Source: JAAGZL01 sp050288625 (GTDB lineage Bacteria > Pseudomonadota > Gammaproteobacteria > Chromatiales > Chromatiaceae). Taken from it: a stretch of 64,000 bases of DNA. The stretch covers positions 124,001 through 188,000 of the forward strand of contig JBNKEE010000010.1 of assembly GCA_050288625.1 (NCBI GenBank), written 5' to 3'. The notes beneath the pieces are model-generated. The model was not told the origin of the DNA. It worked only from the letters and a program-made list of their open reading frames with translations, and did no database searches. The position numbers and the translations under genes are program-made. This document shows positions 23,949 to 33,108 of this stretch, piece by piece; position 1 is the first letter of the stretch, and every line of letters starts with the position of its first letter.

Positions 23949-24641
23949 ATGAAAATAACAACAACATGGATAGGCAAAGGTGCCTGTATCCTTTCCCTTA
24001 TTGTATTCTCATGCGTATCTAACTCAGCCCCCGTACGCTATGAATATCAAGTTGAGGTAAATTCCGGCCAACCTCTGTTCTCTGCCGGAACTATCGTCTC
24101 GGGTTCGTTTATCTATGACAACGAGTCCACAACCATCGGCGTGCCAGGCCCAACATGGCATCCTAATTTTGGTGATCATTCCAGATATGGTGCCGGAGTT
24201 GTAAGCGACTTCTTCGGATCCATCAGCGGAAATGTCTTTTCCGCGGCCGATACGGAAATCCTGATCGCAGACGCAACTCCATCTGATTCGCATATTTATG
24301 ATGGATACTTCATCGATGGCGGGAACATGTCCCAAAGTGGACTACCGATAACTGTCTTTACCATTGGCAACTACACGCTGTCCGGTTTCACCTTTTTTGG
24401 CTTTGGAGATAAAAACCAATACTCCAGCCAGGACCTGCCATTGGAGCTTATTTCCGGACCAATCAATGGAGGGATCGTACTCCATTTTCAGAATCCATTC
24501 GCCAATGAGATCGTCGTGAACGCCTGGACCAACGAAAGTCTGACTGCAGTTCCATTACCGGCGGCTTTCATAACATACGCCTCTGCTATCTTATTTGCAG
24601 GGGCATTCAGCTCCTTTCGCAGGAAGAGAGGAACCAGCTAA
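23949..24641 (+). CDS. VPLPA-CTERM sorting-domain surface protein
   Basis: 230 aa. Signal peptide (residues 1-27, cut near SNSA) followed by a beta-rich domain with a YEYQVEV start and G/S/N-rich strands. It ends with a sorting signal: VPLPAA (201-206), a hydrophobic helix and RRKR. This is the VPLPA variant of the PEP-CTERM signal, which an exosortase processes so that the protein is released or anchored at the surface, usually alongside EPS production. The exosortase itself is not in the window. The N-terminal domain resembles the short beta-sandwich domains common in PEP-CTERM proteins; function unknown. Monocistronic: murU is divergent upstream and traB converges downstream. Confidence 0.85.
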   Translation: MKITTTWIGKGACILSLIVFSCVSNSAPVRYEYQVEVNSGQPLFSAGTIVSGSFIYDNESTTIGVPGPTWHPNFGDHSRYGAGVVSDFFGSISGNVFSAADTEILIADATPSDSHIYDGYFIDGGNMSQSGLPITVFTIGNYTLSGFTFFGFGDKNQYSSQDLPLELISGPINGGIVLHFQNPFANEIVVNAWTNESLTAVPLPAAFITYASAILFAGAFSSFRRKRGTS

Positions 24642-24696
24642 GCCAAACCTGTTTGCGTCTAGCTTGCGTTTATAGGAATACCCCACTCACACAACC

Positions 24697-24723
24697 CACT
24701 CCCTATGTAGGATATAGGGAGTG
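24697..24723. terminator. Hairpin between convergent genes
   Basis: Perfect 10-bp stem CACTCCCTAT / ATAGGGAGTG with a 7-nt loop, placed between the stop of the VPLPA-CTERM gene and the stop of the convergent TraB gene 4 nt further on. It lacks a T run on either strand, so termination is inferred from position. Confidence 0.5.
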
Positions 24724-24726
24724 GCG

Positions 24727-25923
24727 TCACCCCGCCAACTGCCCGAATATCTTAAACCCAGCCACATAGGTCCCAATGGCGGAACCCAGGGTGCTGAACA
24801 GGAATACCAGCAGAGTGCGGGAAACCCGGTTGTGCCACCATCCTTTTAAGTGAGTGGTATCACTACGCAGTTCGCTGAAATCCCCTACTCTAGGTTTACG
24901 TAGATAGATCTCCACCGCCGCAGTGGCCATGCCAGCGCCCACGGTCGGGTTAAGTGACGTTATGGGCGCAGCAACAAAGGCAGCTATAGTAGTGATGGGA
25001 TGCGCACCTGCAATCAAAGCTCCCAGTGCGGACAGACCGCCGTTAATGATGATCCAGTCTGCAACCAATCCCCAACCAAGTTCTGAGCTGCGTGAAAATC
25101 CAATGACAAAACCGGACATGATCAAGGCAACTATGGTCCATGGGATTAGCTTGGTCCATTTCCTAGGTGTAGGTAGTGAATCGAGTTCAGACACCACCTG
25201 TTTGGGATCATCTACTCCCTGCTCCAAATAGTTATTTATTCCCTTCATATGTCCGGCACCGACCACTGCCAGAATATTCTTATGACCGTCTTGCCTCATC
25301 TCATCGAGCAGACGCGCCGCCATGTAGCGATCACGTTCGTCAATCAGGGGCAAATATAAATCCTTGCGGTCTTCTGCAAACTCAGCAAAGGTGGTCTCCA
25401 GAATATCGCCCTCTTTCAGACGCTCCACCTCTTCTTCGTCTACATCGTCATTGGTCAATAGGCTTGCCAGCAGCCCTGAAAACAAGGTTAGACGCTGCCA
25501 CCAAGGTACGTTACTGGCTACTCGCTTCAGGGTAACACCGATCTCGCGATCGATCAGAAGAACTGGGCTGTGATTCTCTTGCGCATACTTAATCGCCTCA
25601 CGCTGTTCGGCACCAGGTTCAATCCCAAACTGCTCTGCCAGACGCTGTTGATAGGCACCCAAGGCGAGATTTGCTGCCACCATGGTCCCCTTACCTTCCT
25701 TCAGAACCTTGAACAGGTCCATACGGGCCAGCGCATCAGGATCCATGATAGCATTGTATCTGCTGGGGCAAAGCTCCACTGCCACTGCATCGTATTCACC
25801 GGTCTGCAGTAACTCGCGAACCTTATCCGCACTGGCGCGCGACACATGGGCGGTTCCGAGCAGGGTGATCATGCCCCCTGCGATCTGCAACTCTACCTGT
25901 GGTTCTGCTTGATCCTGATTCAT
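24727..25923 (-). CDS. TraB/GumN-family membrane protein
   Basis: About 398 aa. The N-terminal TraB domain (residues about 10-250) has ITLLGTAHVSRASADKVRELL (a GTAHVS core), VAVELCPSRYNAI, LLIDREIGVTLKR and ILAVVGAGHMKGI, the conserved His and Glu blocks of the family, which may be metal-dependent. The C-terminal third has several hydrophobic helices, placing the protein in the inner membrane. Homologues include an Enterococcus pheromone-shutdown protein and archaeal proteins; the biochemical role is unsettled. The ATG at 25923 is preferred to a GTG at 25965, since conserved sequence starts after it. Confidence 0.85.
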   Translation of the reverse strand: MNQDQAEPQVELQIAGGMITLLGTAHVSRASADKVRELLQTGEYDAVAVELCPSRYNAIMDPDALARMDLFKVLKEGKGTMVAANLALGAYQQRLAEQFGIEPGAEQREAIKYAQENHSPVLLIDREIGVTLKRVASNVPWWQRLTLFSGLLASLLTNDDVDEEEVERLKEGDILETTFAEFAEDRKDLYLPLIDERDRYMAARLLDEMRQDGHKNILAVVGAGHMKGINNYLEQGVDDPKQVVSELDSLPTPRKWTKLIPWTIVALIMSGFVIGFSRSSELGWGLVADWIIINGGLSALGALIAGAHPITTIAAFVAAPITSLNPTVGAGMATAAVEIYLRKPRVGDFSELRSDTTHLKGWWHNRVSRTLLVFLFSTLGSAIGTYVAGFKIFGQLAG

Positions 25924-26077
25924 CCAATCTACCCAATAAAGCCGACGTGGCGCGATAAAGGTCACGTATCATAACAGCATGCGTGGCTTTTCGAACAGAA
26001 ATTGCTTTCATAGCACTAGAACCGCTATCAATACTCGCTTAACATGGCGTCACACTATACAACCATTGGAATGGACC

Positions 26078-26503
26078 ATGTTGAAAGTTAGAAAAGCGCC
26101 CCTTTTTATAATAACTCTGGCCCTGCTACTTACAGGTTGCCAATCCTTCTCGCCAATAAAGGCATTTAAGGACAAAGATAAGCAGGACACTCTAACTCAG
26201 GCTTTACACAGCTACGAACTGACCGTACGTTGGGGTGAACTCAGCCAGATCTACTCTTTCCTTCATCCGGACCTGGCGAAAGAAACAAGCATTCAGAACA
26301 ATCTAGATAACGTACGGGTAACCAGCTATGAGACTATTAAAGGGCCGACAGGAGTATCTGAATATCAGGCCATGCAAACTGTTAGGATCCTCTATATATA
26401 TGACGACAGGCAGATTCAGAAAACTATGATCGACAACCAGGAATGGACCTACAACGAAGATAAGAGACAGTGGCGCAGGACCAACACCATACCAAAATTC
26501 TAA
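26078..26503 (+). CDS. Small predicted lipoprotein
   Basis: 141 aa. Signal peptide with lipobox LLTGC (Cys at residue 20), so the mature protein is lipid-anchored. The rest is a compact alpha/beta domain (ALHSYELTVRWGELSQIYSFLHPDL, VRVTSYETIKGPTGVSEYQAMQTVRILYIYDD, QEWTYNEDKRQWRRTN) like many NTF2-like lipoproteins of unknown role. The start at 26078 is chosen because the signal peptide follows it directly. It lies 6 nt before the AI-2E transporter gene and is probably cotranscribed with it. Confidence 0.75.
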   Translation: MLKVRKAPLFIITLALLLTGCQSFSPIKAFKDKDKQDTLTQALHSYELTVRWGELSQIYSFLHPDLAKETSIQNNLDNVRVTSYETIKGPTGVSEYQAMQTVRILYIYDDRQIQKTMIDNQEWTYNEDKRQWRRTNTIPKF

Positions 26504-26509
26504 CCAGCT

Positions 26510-27547
26510 ATGAATAAGGCGATCACCACTCCACAAGGCAGCAAAATACTCCTAACTCTTGCTGCGTTCGTTATTGTAGTTGCTGGTGTTCGCGAAGCGC
26601 GAGAACTGCTGGTACCGTTTCTGCTATCAGCCTTTATTGCCATCATAGCCGCCCCACCACTGTTTTATCTGAAAAACAAAAAGATTCCGACCGGGATCGC
26701 TCTGGCCCTGGTTATCTTGTTGGTTGTGTTCGCGGTGATTATGATGGGTGTGCTGGTGGGTAGCTCCATCGACGACTTTTCAGCACAACTTCCCATTTAT
26801 CAGGAACGATTAAACACACAAACCACGGCCCTGCTTGCCTGGTTAGGACAATTGGGGATAGAGATCCCAAAAGAGACCGCATCCAAGCTAATGGATCCGG
26901 CCAAGGCAATGAAGATGGCAGCGGTGGGATTGAGTAGTCTGGGCGGCCTACTTACCAACACCTTTCTCATCCTGTTGACGGTTATTTTTATCTTGCTGGA
27001 GGCCGCGAGCTTTCCTACCAAGCTTGAATCCATACTGCAAAATCCGGACAGTGGCCTCCCCCGTTTTCGCGACTTTTTGGATAACATAAACAGCTACATG
27101 GCCATCAAAACCGCTACCAGCGCCCTTACCGGCGTTTTGGTTTTTCTTTGGCTATGGGCGGTTGGTGTGGACTACCCGGTGCTCTGGGGCATGCTAGCGT
27201 TCCTACTCAACTTTGTCCCCAATATAGGCTCCATCATCGCCTCAATCCCCGCCCTGCTATTGGCCCTGATTCAATTGGGAGCGGCCGGCGCCCTCTGGTC
27301 CTTGCTAGGTTACGTACTGATCAACGTAGTTGTGGGAAATCTAATCGAACCGCGCTTTATGGGCAGGGGCTTAGGTCTCTCAACCCTGGTGGTATTTGTA
27401 TCACTGGTGTTCTGGGGCTGGATTCTTGGTCCGGTAGGCATGTTCCTTTCGGTACCCCTGACCATGATGATCAAGATCTCCTTCGACAGCAGTGAAGAAA
27501 CCAGGTGGATAGCCATCCTCCTGGGAAGCGAGGTGGAATCGAAATGA
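26510..27547 (+). CDS. AI-2E family transporter (PerM/TqsA-like)
   Basis: 345-aa inner-membrane protein with about eight hydrophobic segments. Landmarks: VREARELLVPFLLSAFIAIIAAPP near the N-terminus, a long amphipathic central region (about 80-150), SALTGVLVFLWLWAVGVDYPVLWGMLAFLLNFVPNIGSIIASIPALLLAL, and VGNLIEPRFMGRGLGLSTLVVFVSLVFWGWILGPVGMFLSVPLTMM. The family includes an autoinducer-2 exporter and Na+/H+ antiporters; the substrate here is not determined. The next gene starts inside its stop codon (ATGA). Confidence 0.88.
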   Translation: MNKAITTPQGSKILLTLAAFVIVVAGVREARELLVPFLLSAFIAIIAAPPLFYLKNKKIPTGIALALVILLVVFAVIMMGVLVGSSIDDFSAQLPIYQERLNTQTTALLAWLGQLGIEIPKETASKLMDPAKAMKMAAVGLSSLGGLLTNTFLILLTVIFILLEAASFPTKLESILQNPDSGLPRFRDFLDNINSYMAIKTATSALTGVLVFLWLWAVGVDYPVLWGMLAFLLNFVPNIGSIIASIPALLLALIQLGAAGALWSLLGYVLINVVVGNLIEPRFMGRGLGLSTLVVFVSLVFWGWILGPVGMFLSVPLTMMIKISFDSSEETRWIAILLGSEVESK

Positions 27548-28233
27548 CCTTGATCTTCAGCCAGAAGCCGGGGCGCAACGAACGCCATTTAAGGCGCAAA
27601 CACAACAACCCCCTGTTCCCAAGGTCAGAGCGTGACATCACACCGGAAGATCTACTCGAGGCACAAAGGTTAGACCATGAGGAGTTGGTGGATTTTATCG
27701 GCGGATTCAGGGCCCTGGTGCAAAGGACGGTAAACCTCAAGCCTAACGAAGAGACCGACACCGTCCTAAAAATTAAAGAACAGCTCGATATGGCCTACGA
27801 ACAAGCCTCTGGCCTGGCGGACGATCAGAACGAGACCAAAGAGGCCATAAAGAAGCTCACCCAGATCATAATGAACTGCATAATCTCAAATACCAGCGGT
27901 GACCGCCTGGCTCAGGAAGAGCTGAAACAGGAACAGGATGCCCGTAGCGCCCATTACTCACTTCTGCAACACCCTATCGTTGCGGATCTGCTACATCCTG
28001 AATCACCCATACAGGAGAATGACCTGGCACCCACGCTATTAAGCGAAGGATCCCAGGGCCTACAGGCAGCTCTGGAGCTGTTCGACAATACCCAGCTACA
28101 GATCATATGCGAGGACGGTTCTAACCTACTGAAGAATCTGGAGACCGAAGGGGAGGTCCTGGAACAGGCAAAACAACGCCTCACCGAGATTGGCACCAGA
28201 TTGACGGAAGGTGCATCCGGAACCGTAAATTAG
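27544..28233 (+). CDS. Unrecognised acidic protein, translationally coupled to the AI-2E gene
   Basis: 229 aa, not recognised. No signal peptide or membrane segment, mostly helical and Glu/Gln-rich. The N-terminus is basic (SQKPGRNERHLRRKHNN), followed by helices rich in charged residues such as LKIKEQLDMAYEQASGLADDQNETKEAIKKL and EEVLEQAKQRL-like heptads. ATG at 27544 overlaps the transporter stop as ATGA. Downstream, 61 nt before the MoxR ATPase gene. It is likely a soluble cytoplasmic protein that works with one of its neighbours, perhaps as a coiled-coil partner (inference). Confidence 0.6.
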   Translation: MTLIFSQKPGRNERHLRRKHNNPLFPRSERDITPEDLLEAQRLDHEELVDFIGGFRALVQRTVNLKPNEETDTVLKIKEQLDMAYEQASGLADDQNETKEAIKKLTQIIMNCIISNTSGDRLAQEELKQEQDARSAHYSLLQHPIVADLLHPESPIQENDLAPTLLSEGSQGLQAALELFDNTQLQIICEDGSNLLKNLETEGEVLEQAKQRLTEIGTRLTEGASGTVN

Positions 28234-28294
28234 AGGACTCAAATAACAGGCTATCCCCCTCTCTCCGCAGCAATCTAAGTCCACACTATACTTA

Positions 28295-29218
28295 ATGAAC
28301 ATGAAGAACCTACTCGACGAAATGATCTCGAAGGCTGGCGATATTATCCTGGGAAAGGAGCGGGTGCTACGTCTGGCCCTTGCCTGCGTACTGGCCAAGG
28401 GCCACCTGTTGATTGAGGACCTACCAGGTGTAGGCAAGACCACCCTGGCCCATTTGCTGGCGCGACTCCTGGGAATGCAGTATCAACGCATCCAGTTCAC
28501 CAGCGATATGCTACCCGCTGACATCATCGGGGTTTCCATCTATGACCGGGAGCAGGAGTCATTCCGATTTCATCCGGGACCGATATTTTCCCAACTAGTG
28601 TTGGCCGATGAGATCAATCGCGCCACCCCCAAGGCCCAAAGTGCACTACTGGAAGCTATGGAAGAGCGCCAGGTCACGGTAGAGGGTGAGACCAGAAAAC
28701 TGCCCCACCCATTCTTCGTGATAGCTACTCAGAACCCCTCTTATCAAATAGGCACCTTTCCACTACCTGAATCACAGCTCGACCGTTTTCTGATGCGCCT
28801 GGAGATCGGCTACCCAGACTCAAGGTCAGAACGCGAACTTTTGATAGGGACAGAACGCAGAGAGATGCTTGAGACCATCACCCCTTGCATAGATCTGGAA
28901 CAATTGACGACCATCCAGAGAAAGGTGGATGACGTATTCGTCTCCAACGCCCTACTCGACTACTGTCAGAACCTACTTGAATTCAGCCGCACCAGTCCAC
29001 GTTTCCACCACGGCCTATCACCTCGAGCCGGACTTGCATTACTACGCAACGCCCGTGCGTGGGCGCTGATGGAAGGACGCCAAGAGGTGTTGCCGGAAGA
29101 CATCCAGGCCGTACTGACCGCAACCGTAAGCCATCGCCTGCACTCTACATCCGACACCGGTGTAAACGAGGGTAACCAGTTAGCCCAACACCTACTGAAT
29201 TCTGTACCAATCCCATAA
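28295..29218 (+). CDS. MoxR-family AAA+ ATPase
   Basis: 307 aa. Walker A GVGKTTLA (residues 45-52), Walker B LVLADEINRATPKAQSALLEAMEERQVTV, sensor 1 FFVIATQNPSYQIGTFPLPESQLDRFLMR, and the C-terminal lid SPRAGLALLRNARAWALMEGRQEVLPEDI. MoxR proteins act as chaperone-like ATPases that insert cofactors or assemble membrane complexes, usually with DUF58/VWA partners. Here it heads a MoxR-DUF58-TgpA cassette. Two ATGs (28295 and 28301) are equally possible starts. Confidence 0.93.
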   Translation: MNMKNLLDEMISKAGDIILGKERVLRLALACVLAKGHLLIEDLPGVGKTTLAHLLARLLGMQYQRIQFTSDMLPADIIGVSIYDREQESFRFHPGPIFSQLVLADEINRATPKAQSALLEAMEERQVTVEGETRKLPHPFFVIATQNPSYQIGTFPLPESQLDRFLMRLEIGYPDSRSERELLIGTERREMLETITPCIDLEQLTTIQRKVDDVFVSNALLDYCQNLLEFSRTSPRFHHGLSPRAGLALLRNARAWALMEGRQEVLPEDIQAVLTATVSHRLHSTSDTGVNEGNQLAQHLLNSVPIP

Positions 29219-29229
29219 CCACAGGCAAA

Positions 29230-30174
29230 ATGTTCAAACTGCCAGATCACATATTAAGGATTAACAGACAAGACTCGACCGGGACAGCAAAGATAGGGCC
29301 TCGTCACATATACATCCTGCCAACCCGATATGGGATCGTCTTCGGACTGTTGCTGTTACTGCTACTCATAGGTTCCATAAACTACGGCAATAACCTGGCC
29401 TTTATTCTCACATTCCTGCTAGCCGGACTGGGTGTAGTAGCAATGCTGCACACCTGGCGCAACCTGGTAGGACTGGAACTGGTTCCAGGTGGCAATAAAC
29501 CTGTTTTCGTGGGACAGACCGCTGTCTTTGTTATACACCTGATAAACCGTCGAGAGGGAGAAAGACCAGCCATACAAATACATGCGTCTGACCAATCATT
29601 TGCAATCACTGATCTCTCCGGCAACGCCAGAGATTCGCTCAAACTGCACATGAAAGCAATCTGCAGGGGACCGCTTAGACTCGGAAAGGTCACTGTATCC
29701 ACCAGCTATCCACTCGGGCTACTAAAAGCCTGGAGCTATGTTGATCTAGATACGGACTGCCTGATCTATCCCAGTCCTGCCTCCAGAAGACCACCCGCTA
29801 TTCAGTCGAACTATGACCACAGCAGCAGTGGGGACAAAGGTGTTGGGGTAGATGATTTTGTCGGCATACGCCCGTATAGATCAGGAGACTCTCCCAAACA
29901 CATCAACTGGAAGGCCTTTGCCAGCGAGCGCGGACTACAGACAAAACAGTTTGGAGGAGACCGGGCTGACCGGATCTGGCTGGAGTGGAAAAGCATGCCG
30001 GGTGTAGCCGTAGAGGAGAGGCTCAGCCGCATATGTCGCGGCGTACTGGACGCATGTGACCGAGAACAGGAGTTCGGACTGCGGATACCAGGGACCGAGC
30101 TCAAGCCTGGTCACGGTCAGACCCATCGTCATCTCTGTCTCACCGCCCTCGCCATGTTCGACGAACCAACATGA
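29230..30174 (+). CDS. DUF58 domain membrane protein (MoxR partner)
   Basis: 314 aa. Two transmembrane helices (residues about 33-75: YGIVFGLLLLLLLIGSINYG and LAFILTFLLAGLGVVAML) and a cytoplasmic domain with the DUF58 signature VDDFVGIRPYRSGDSPKHINWKAFASERGLQTKQF (about 205-240). Partner of MoxR ATPases, possibly presenting substrate or a metal site of a VWA-like fold. Starts 11 nt after moxR and overlaps the transglutaminase gene (ATGA), so the three genes form one unit. Confidence 0.9.
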   Translation: MFKLPDHILRINRQDSTGTAKIGPRHIYILPTRYGIVFGLLLLLLLIGSINYGNNLAFILTFLLAGLGVVAMLHTWRNLVGLELVPGGNKPVFVGQTAVFVIHLINRREGERPAIQIHASDQSFAITDLSGNARDSLKLHMKAICRGPLRLGKVTVSTSYPLGLLKAWSYVDLDTDCLIYPSPASRRPPAIQSNYDHSSSGDKGVGVDDFVGIRPYRSGDSPKHINWKAFASERGLQTKQFGGDRADRIWLEWKSMPGVAVEERLSRICRGVLDACDREQEFGLRIPGTELKPGHGQTHRHLCLTALAMFDEPT

Positions 30175-32150
30175 AAGATACAGATAGACAACCACTTAAC
30201 AGGGGCCTACTCTTAACCCTTATTATCCTGCTAACCTTGGCAGCCGCCCCGCATTTTCTGCATCTGCATGGTTGGATCATAGCCTTCTTTCTAGCATCCG
30301 TGACCCTACGGATAACGTCCTTCATTCAACCACGGCTTTTGCCAGGCCGGTTACTATTGTTTCTGCTAGCCCTGGCAGGACTAGCCAATGTAATCCTGAA
30401 CCACCCGGTGCTGTTCAGTGGCGAGACCACTATAGCCCTGATGACATCTATGGTGGGCCTGAAGCTACTGGAGATTCACAATCGGCGTGATCTATTCATC
30501 GTGGTATTCGTCGGTTATTTTCTCCTCGCCACCCAATTCCTGTTCAATCAAGAGATGTACATGGTGGTCCTGGTTATGGTTCTGACCATCGCCCTCACCG
30601 GGGTATTGCTGGCAAACAGCCGCCTGAGCCCAGGCAACAATCCTGTCAAGCCGTTCGGTTCGGCCTTTGTCTTGCTGCTCCAGGCCCTGCCCATCATGCT
30701 GATGCTATTTATCTTCTTCCCACGACTTTCAGGCCCACTTTGGTTCATGGACACAGATGAGCGAATAGGCAGAACCGGGCTAAGCGACAATATCTCCATG
30801 GGCTCCATCACCAAGCTGGCACTGTCTCAGGAAGTGGCATTCCGAGTGGATTTCATCGACCCGGTACCACCTTCGCCCAAGAGATATTGGCGGGGCCCCG
30901 TACTCTGGAACACCGACGGCAAGAGATGGACTCGAGGTAAACCCATCTCTCATCCACCTCCAAATCTGATAAGCAATAGCAACGGGGTCAGATACTCAGT
31001 GACTCTGGAGCCAACGTATAGCAGTTGGATCATGGCGCTGGACCTACCTTATTACCTACCGGATAAGACCAAGATTTCAGGAGATTTCCAGGTAACCAGT
31101 CACTACCCGATCCGGAGCCGTCTGCGTTATAACGCCAGTTCCCTGTTGAGATACAACACAGGCCCCATCAGCCAGGAAGAACTTAGCCGCGGCCTACAAT
31201 TGCCAGACAATATCACCCGGCGTATGCGGGATTTGGTAAAAAAATGGCGATCGGAGTCCAACGATGATTCGAGTTTTATTAAACGAGCCCTCAGGCATTT
31301 TCGCACCGAAGAGTTCTACTACACCCTGCGACCGCCCCTACTTGGTGAAAACCCGGTAGATCAATTCATGTTCGAGAGCAGGCGCGGTTTTTGTGAACAC
31401 TTTGCATCCAGCTTCACGCTGTTGATGCGTCTGGCTGGAATTCCATCGCGAGTGGTAACCGGTTATCAGGGTGGAGAAATAAACCCTTTGGGAGGGCATC
31501 TGGTAATCAGGCAATCCGATGCCCATGCATGGTCAGAGGTTTGGTTACAAGGAGATGGTTGGATCAGGATAGATCCAACTGCTGCAGTAGCCCCGGAACG
31601 CATCGAACACAGCTTCGAGTTAAATGCCGCGTACGCTAGCGGCCCCCTCGGGGTACCCATAGATTTTAGTGGTGTCGGTTCAGGCCTTATGGCCAAAATA
31701 CTTAAACAGCTACACTGGGGTATGGACGCAATGAATGCGTCCTGGCACCGCTGGGTACTGGGGTACACCCGCGAACGTCAATCCATGCTTATGAGCATAC
31801 TGGGGCTTGATTTTCTTAAGGGACACCGCCTGGGATACGCCATGGTCGGATTTGCCTCCATCGTAATCCTCCTGCTCGGATTCAGTCTCTGGCGGAGAGG
31901 CAATAAAATATCTGACCAGGTCTACGCAGACTACCTCAAGTTCTGCGAAAAACTGGAGCAGCAGGGCCTGATACGCGATCCCACTGAAGGCCCCATGGAT
32001 TTTCTGCAGCGAATTTGCCAGTGGCGACCTGAAATCGCCCCCGAAGCCACTCTAATTACCGAACTATATGTAGAGATTAGATATAGAAAAAATCCTGTAA
32101 AAGAGAGACATGGATCACTTCGTAAGATGATTAGAGGATTTAGGCCTTGA
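30171..32150 (+). CDS. TgpA-like membrane transglutaminase
   Basis: 659 aa. N-terminal DUF3488 part with six hydrophobic helices (residues about 10-190), a periplasmic transglutaminase domain with the Cys-His-Asp triad in RRGFCEHFASSFTLLMRLAGIPSRVVTGYQGGE, SDAHAWSEVWLQGDGWIRIDPT (about 405-470), a last transmembrane helix near 555-575, and a DUF4129-like tail. The homologue TgpA is essential in Pseudomonas aeruginosa and belongs to the same moxR-DUF58-tgpA arrangement. Complete. Ends at 32150, with a perfect TTGACA beginning at the next base. Confidence 0.92.
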   Translation: MKDTDRQPLNRGLLLTLIILLTLAAAPHFLHLHGWIIAFFLASVTLRITSFIQPRLLPGRLLLFLLALAGLANVILNHPVLFSGETTIALMTSMVGLKLLEIHNRRDLFIVVFVGYFLLATQFLFNQEMYMVVLVMVLTIALTGVLLANSRLSPGNNPVKPFGSAFVLLLQALPIMLMLFIFFPRLSGPLWFMDTDERIGRTGLSDNISMGSITKLALSQEVAFRVDFIDPVPPSPKRYWRGPVLWNTDGKRWTRGKPISHPPPNLISNSNGVRYSVTLEPTYSSWIMALDLPYYLPDKTKISGDFQVTSHYPIRSRLRYNASSLLRYNTGPISQEELSRGLQLPDNITRRMRDLVKKWRSESNDDSSFIKRALRHFRTEEFYYTLRPPLLGENPVDQFMFESRRGFCEHFASSFTLLMRLAGIPSRVVTGYQGGEINPLGGHLVIRQSDAHAWSEVWLQGDGWIRIDPTAAVAPERIEHSFELNAAYASGPLGVPIDFSGVGSGLMAKILKQLHWGMDAMNASWHRWVLGYTRERQSMLMSILGLDFLKGHRLGYAMVGFASIVILLLGFSLWRRGNKISDQVYADYLKFCEKLEQQGLIRDPTEGPMDFLQRICQWRPEIAPEATLITELYVEIRYRKNPVKERHGSLRKMIRGFRP

Positions 32151-32255
32151 TTGACAGGCTCTCCATAATTAGAATCCTAATGAACGCGGGCAACCGCTGA
32201 GACCGATTCGAACAAATACACCAACTGCCGGTCTAACTGATACCTTTTGGTTTGC

Positions 32256-32261
32256 AAGGAG
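32256..32261 (+). promoter_or_regulatory. Ribosome binding site of the GAF-domain gene
   Basis: AAGGAG six nucleotides before the ATG at 32268, which excludes the upstream in-frame ATG at 32247. A perfect TTGACA at 32151-32156 may be its -35, but the -10 region (TCCTAA near 32175) is poor. Confidence 0.6.
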
Positions 32262-32267
32262 CATTTG

Positions 32268-32945
32268 ATGACAGACGGAAACAGCATCACGACAATCAAA
32301 ATATCCCAGTTAAAGGCCAAGCAAAAGACCATTGAGGGAAGCTGGGGCAGGACTGGCAATCCAAAGCTGATAGAGTTTTTTGTCGACATAATCCCCGATC
32401 TTCTGAACGCAGAACGCTGTTCTGTGTTTGTCTTTAACCCAGACTCTGATTCACTCTGGCTCTACCGCGGCACTGATGTACATGAGGGCCAGATCCAGGT
32501 GCCAAGAAAAGGCTCCATGGCGGGAGAGGCTCTGTCGTCTGGCGTACACAAGATATTCACCGACCTGGAGGATAAGGCGGGAATACACGAAATCGTGGAT
32601 AGCGAAACAAAATTCACTACTTGTAATACCCTATCACTACCCATATTCACCAGATCTGGCGATCAAGCCATTGGCGTACTACAGATTCTTAACAAAAAAG
32701 GCCGAGACGATTTCACAAAGGCAGATGTGGACCTGATGTTTCGCCTAATCGACAACATAGCACGATATATCGAACCGGTATTCAAACACCAAGAAGTTGC
32801 AGAGATCCTGGTAAAAATAAAGAAGAAAATCAAAGGACTAGAAAGCTCTTTAGCTAAAGAGGGCGTAAAGCAGCGCCTGGACAAGGAGCAGTTAACATCA
32901 GTAACTCCCAGATCGACAGGCGAGCAGCCTGGGCGTCTGCATTAG
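32268..32945 (+). CDS. GAF-domain sensory protein
   Basis: 225 aa. A single GAF domain occupies residues about 25-175 (PDLLNAERCSVFVFNPDSDSLWLYRG, IQVPRKGSMAGEALSSG, NTLSLPIFTRSGDQAIGVLQILNKKGRDDFTKADVDLMFRL). A C-terminal helical tail (VAEILVKIKKKIKGLESSLAKEG) could form a coiled coil. No output domain is present, so it probably senses a small ligand and works through a partner. Follows the transglutaminase gene by 117 nt. Confidence 0.8.
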   Translation: MTDGNSITTIKISQLKAKQKTIEGSWGRTGNPKLIEFFVDIIPDLLNAERCSVFVFNPDSDSLWLYRGTDVHEGQIQVPRKGSMAGEALSSGVHKIFTDLEDKAGIHEIVDSETKFTTCNTLSLPIFTRSGDQAIGVLQILNKKGRDDFTKADVDLMFRLIDNIARYIEPVFKHQEVAEILVKIKKKIKGLESSLAKEGVKQRLDKEQLTSVTPRSTGEQPGRLH

Positions 32946-33108
32946 CCCCAAAGAGCATATATATCCTGCGAGTCATCTGGGCCGGATCCATCTAGGCGAC
33001 CCTACCCTCCTTGTCACGTCACGCCGTAAAACCTGATAATAGTCAAAAAATACCTAGTTCATGGTCTATCATAATAACCATGTCATCATTTTAAATTAGA
33101 GTTCAGTC

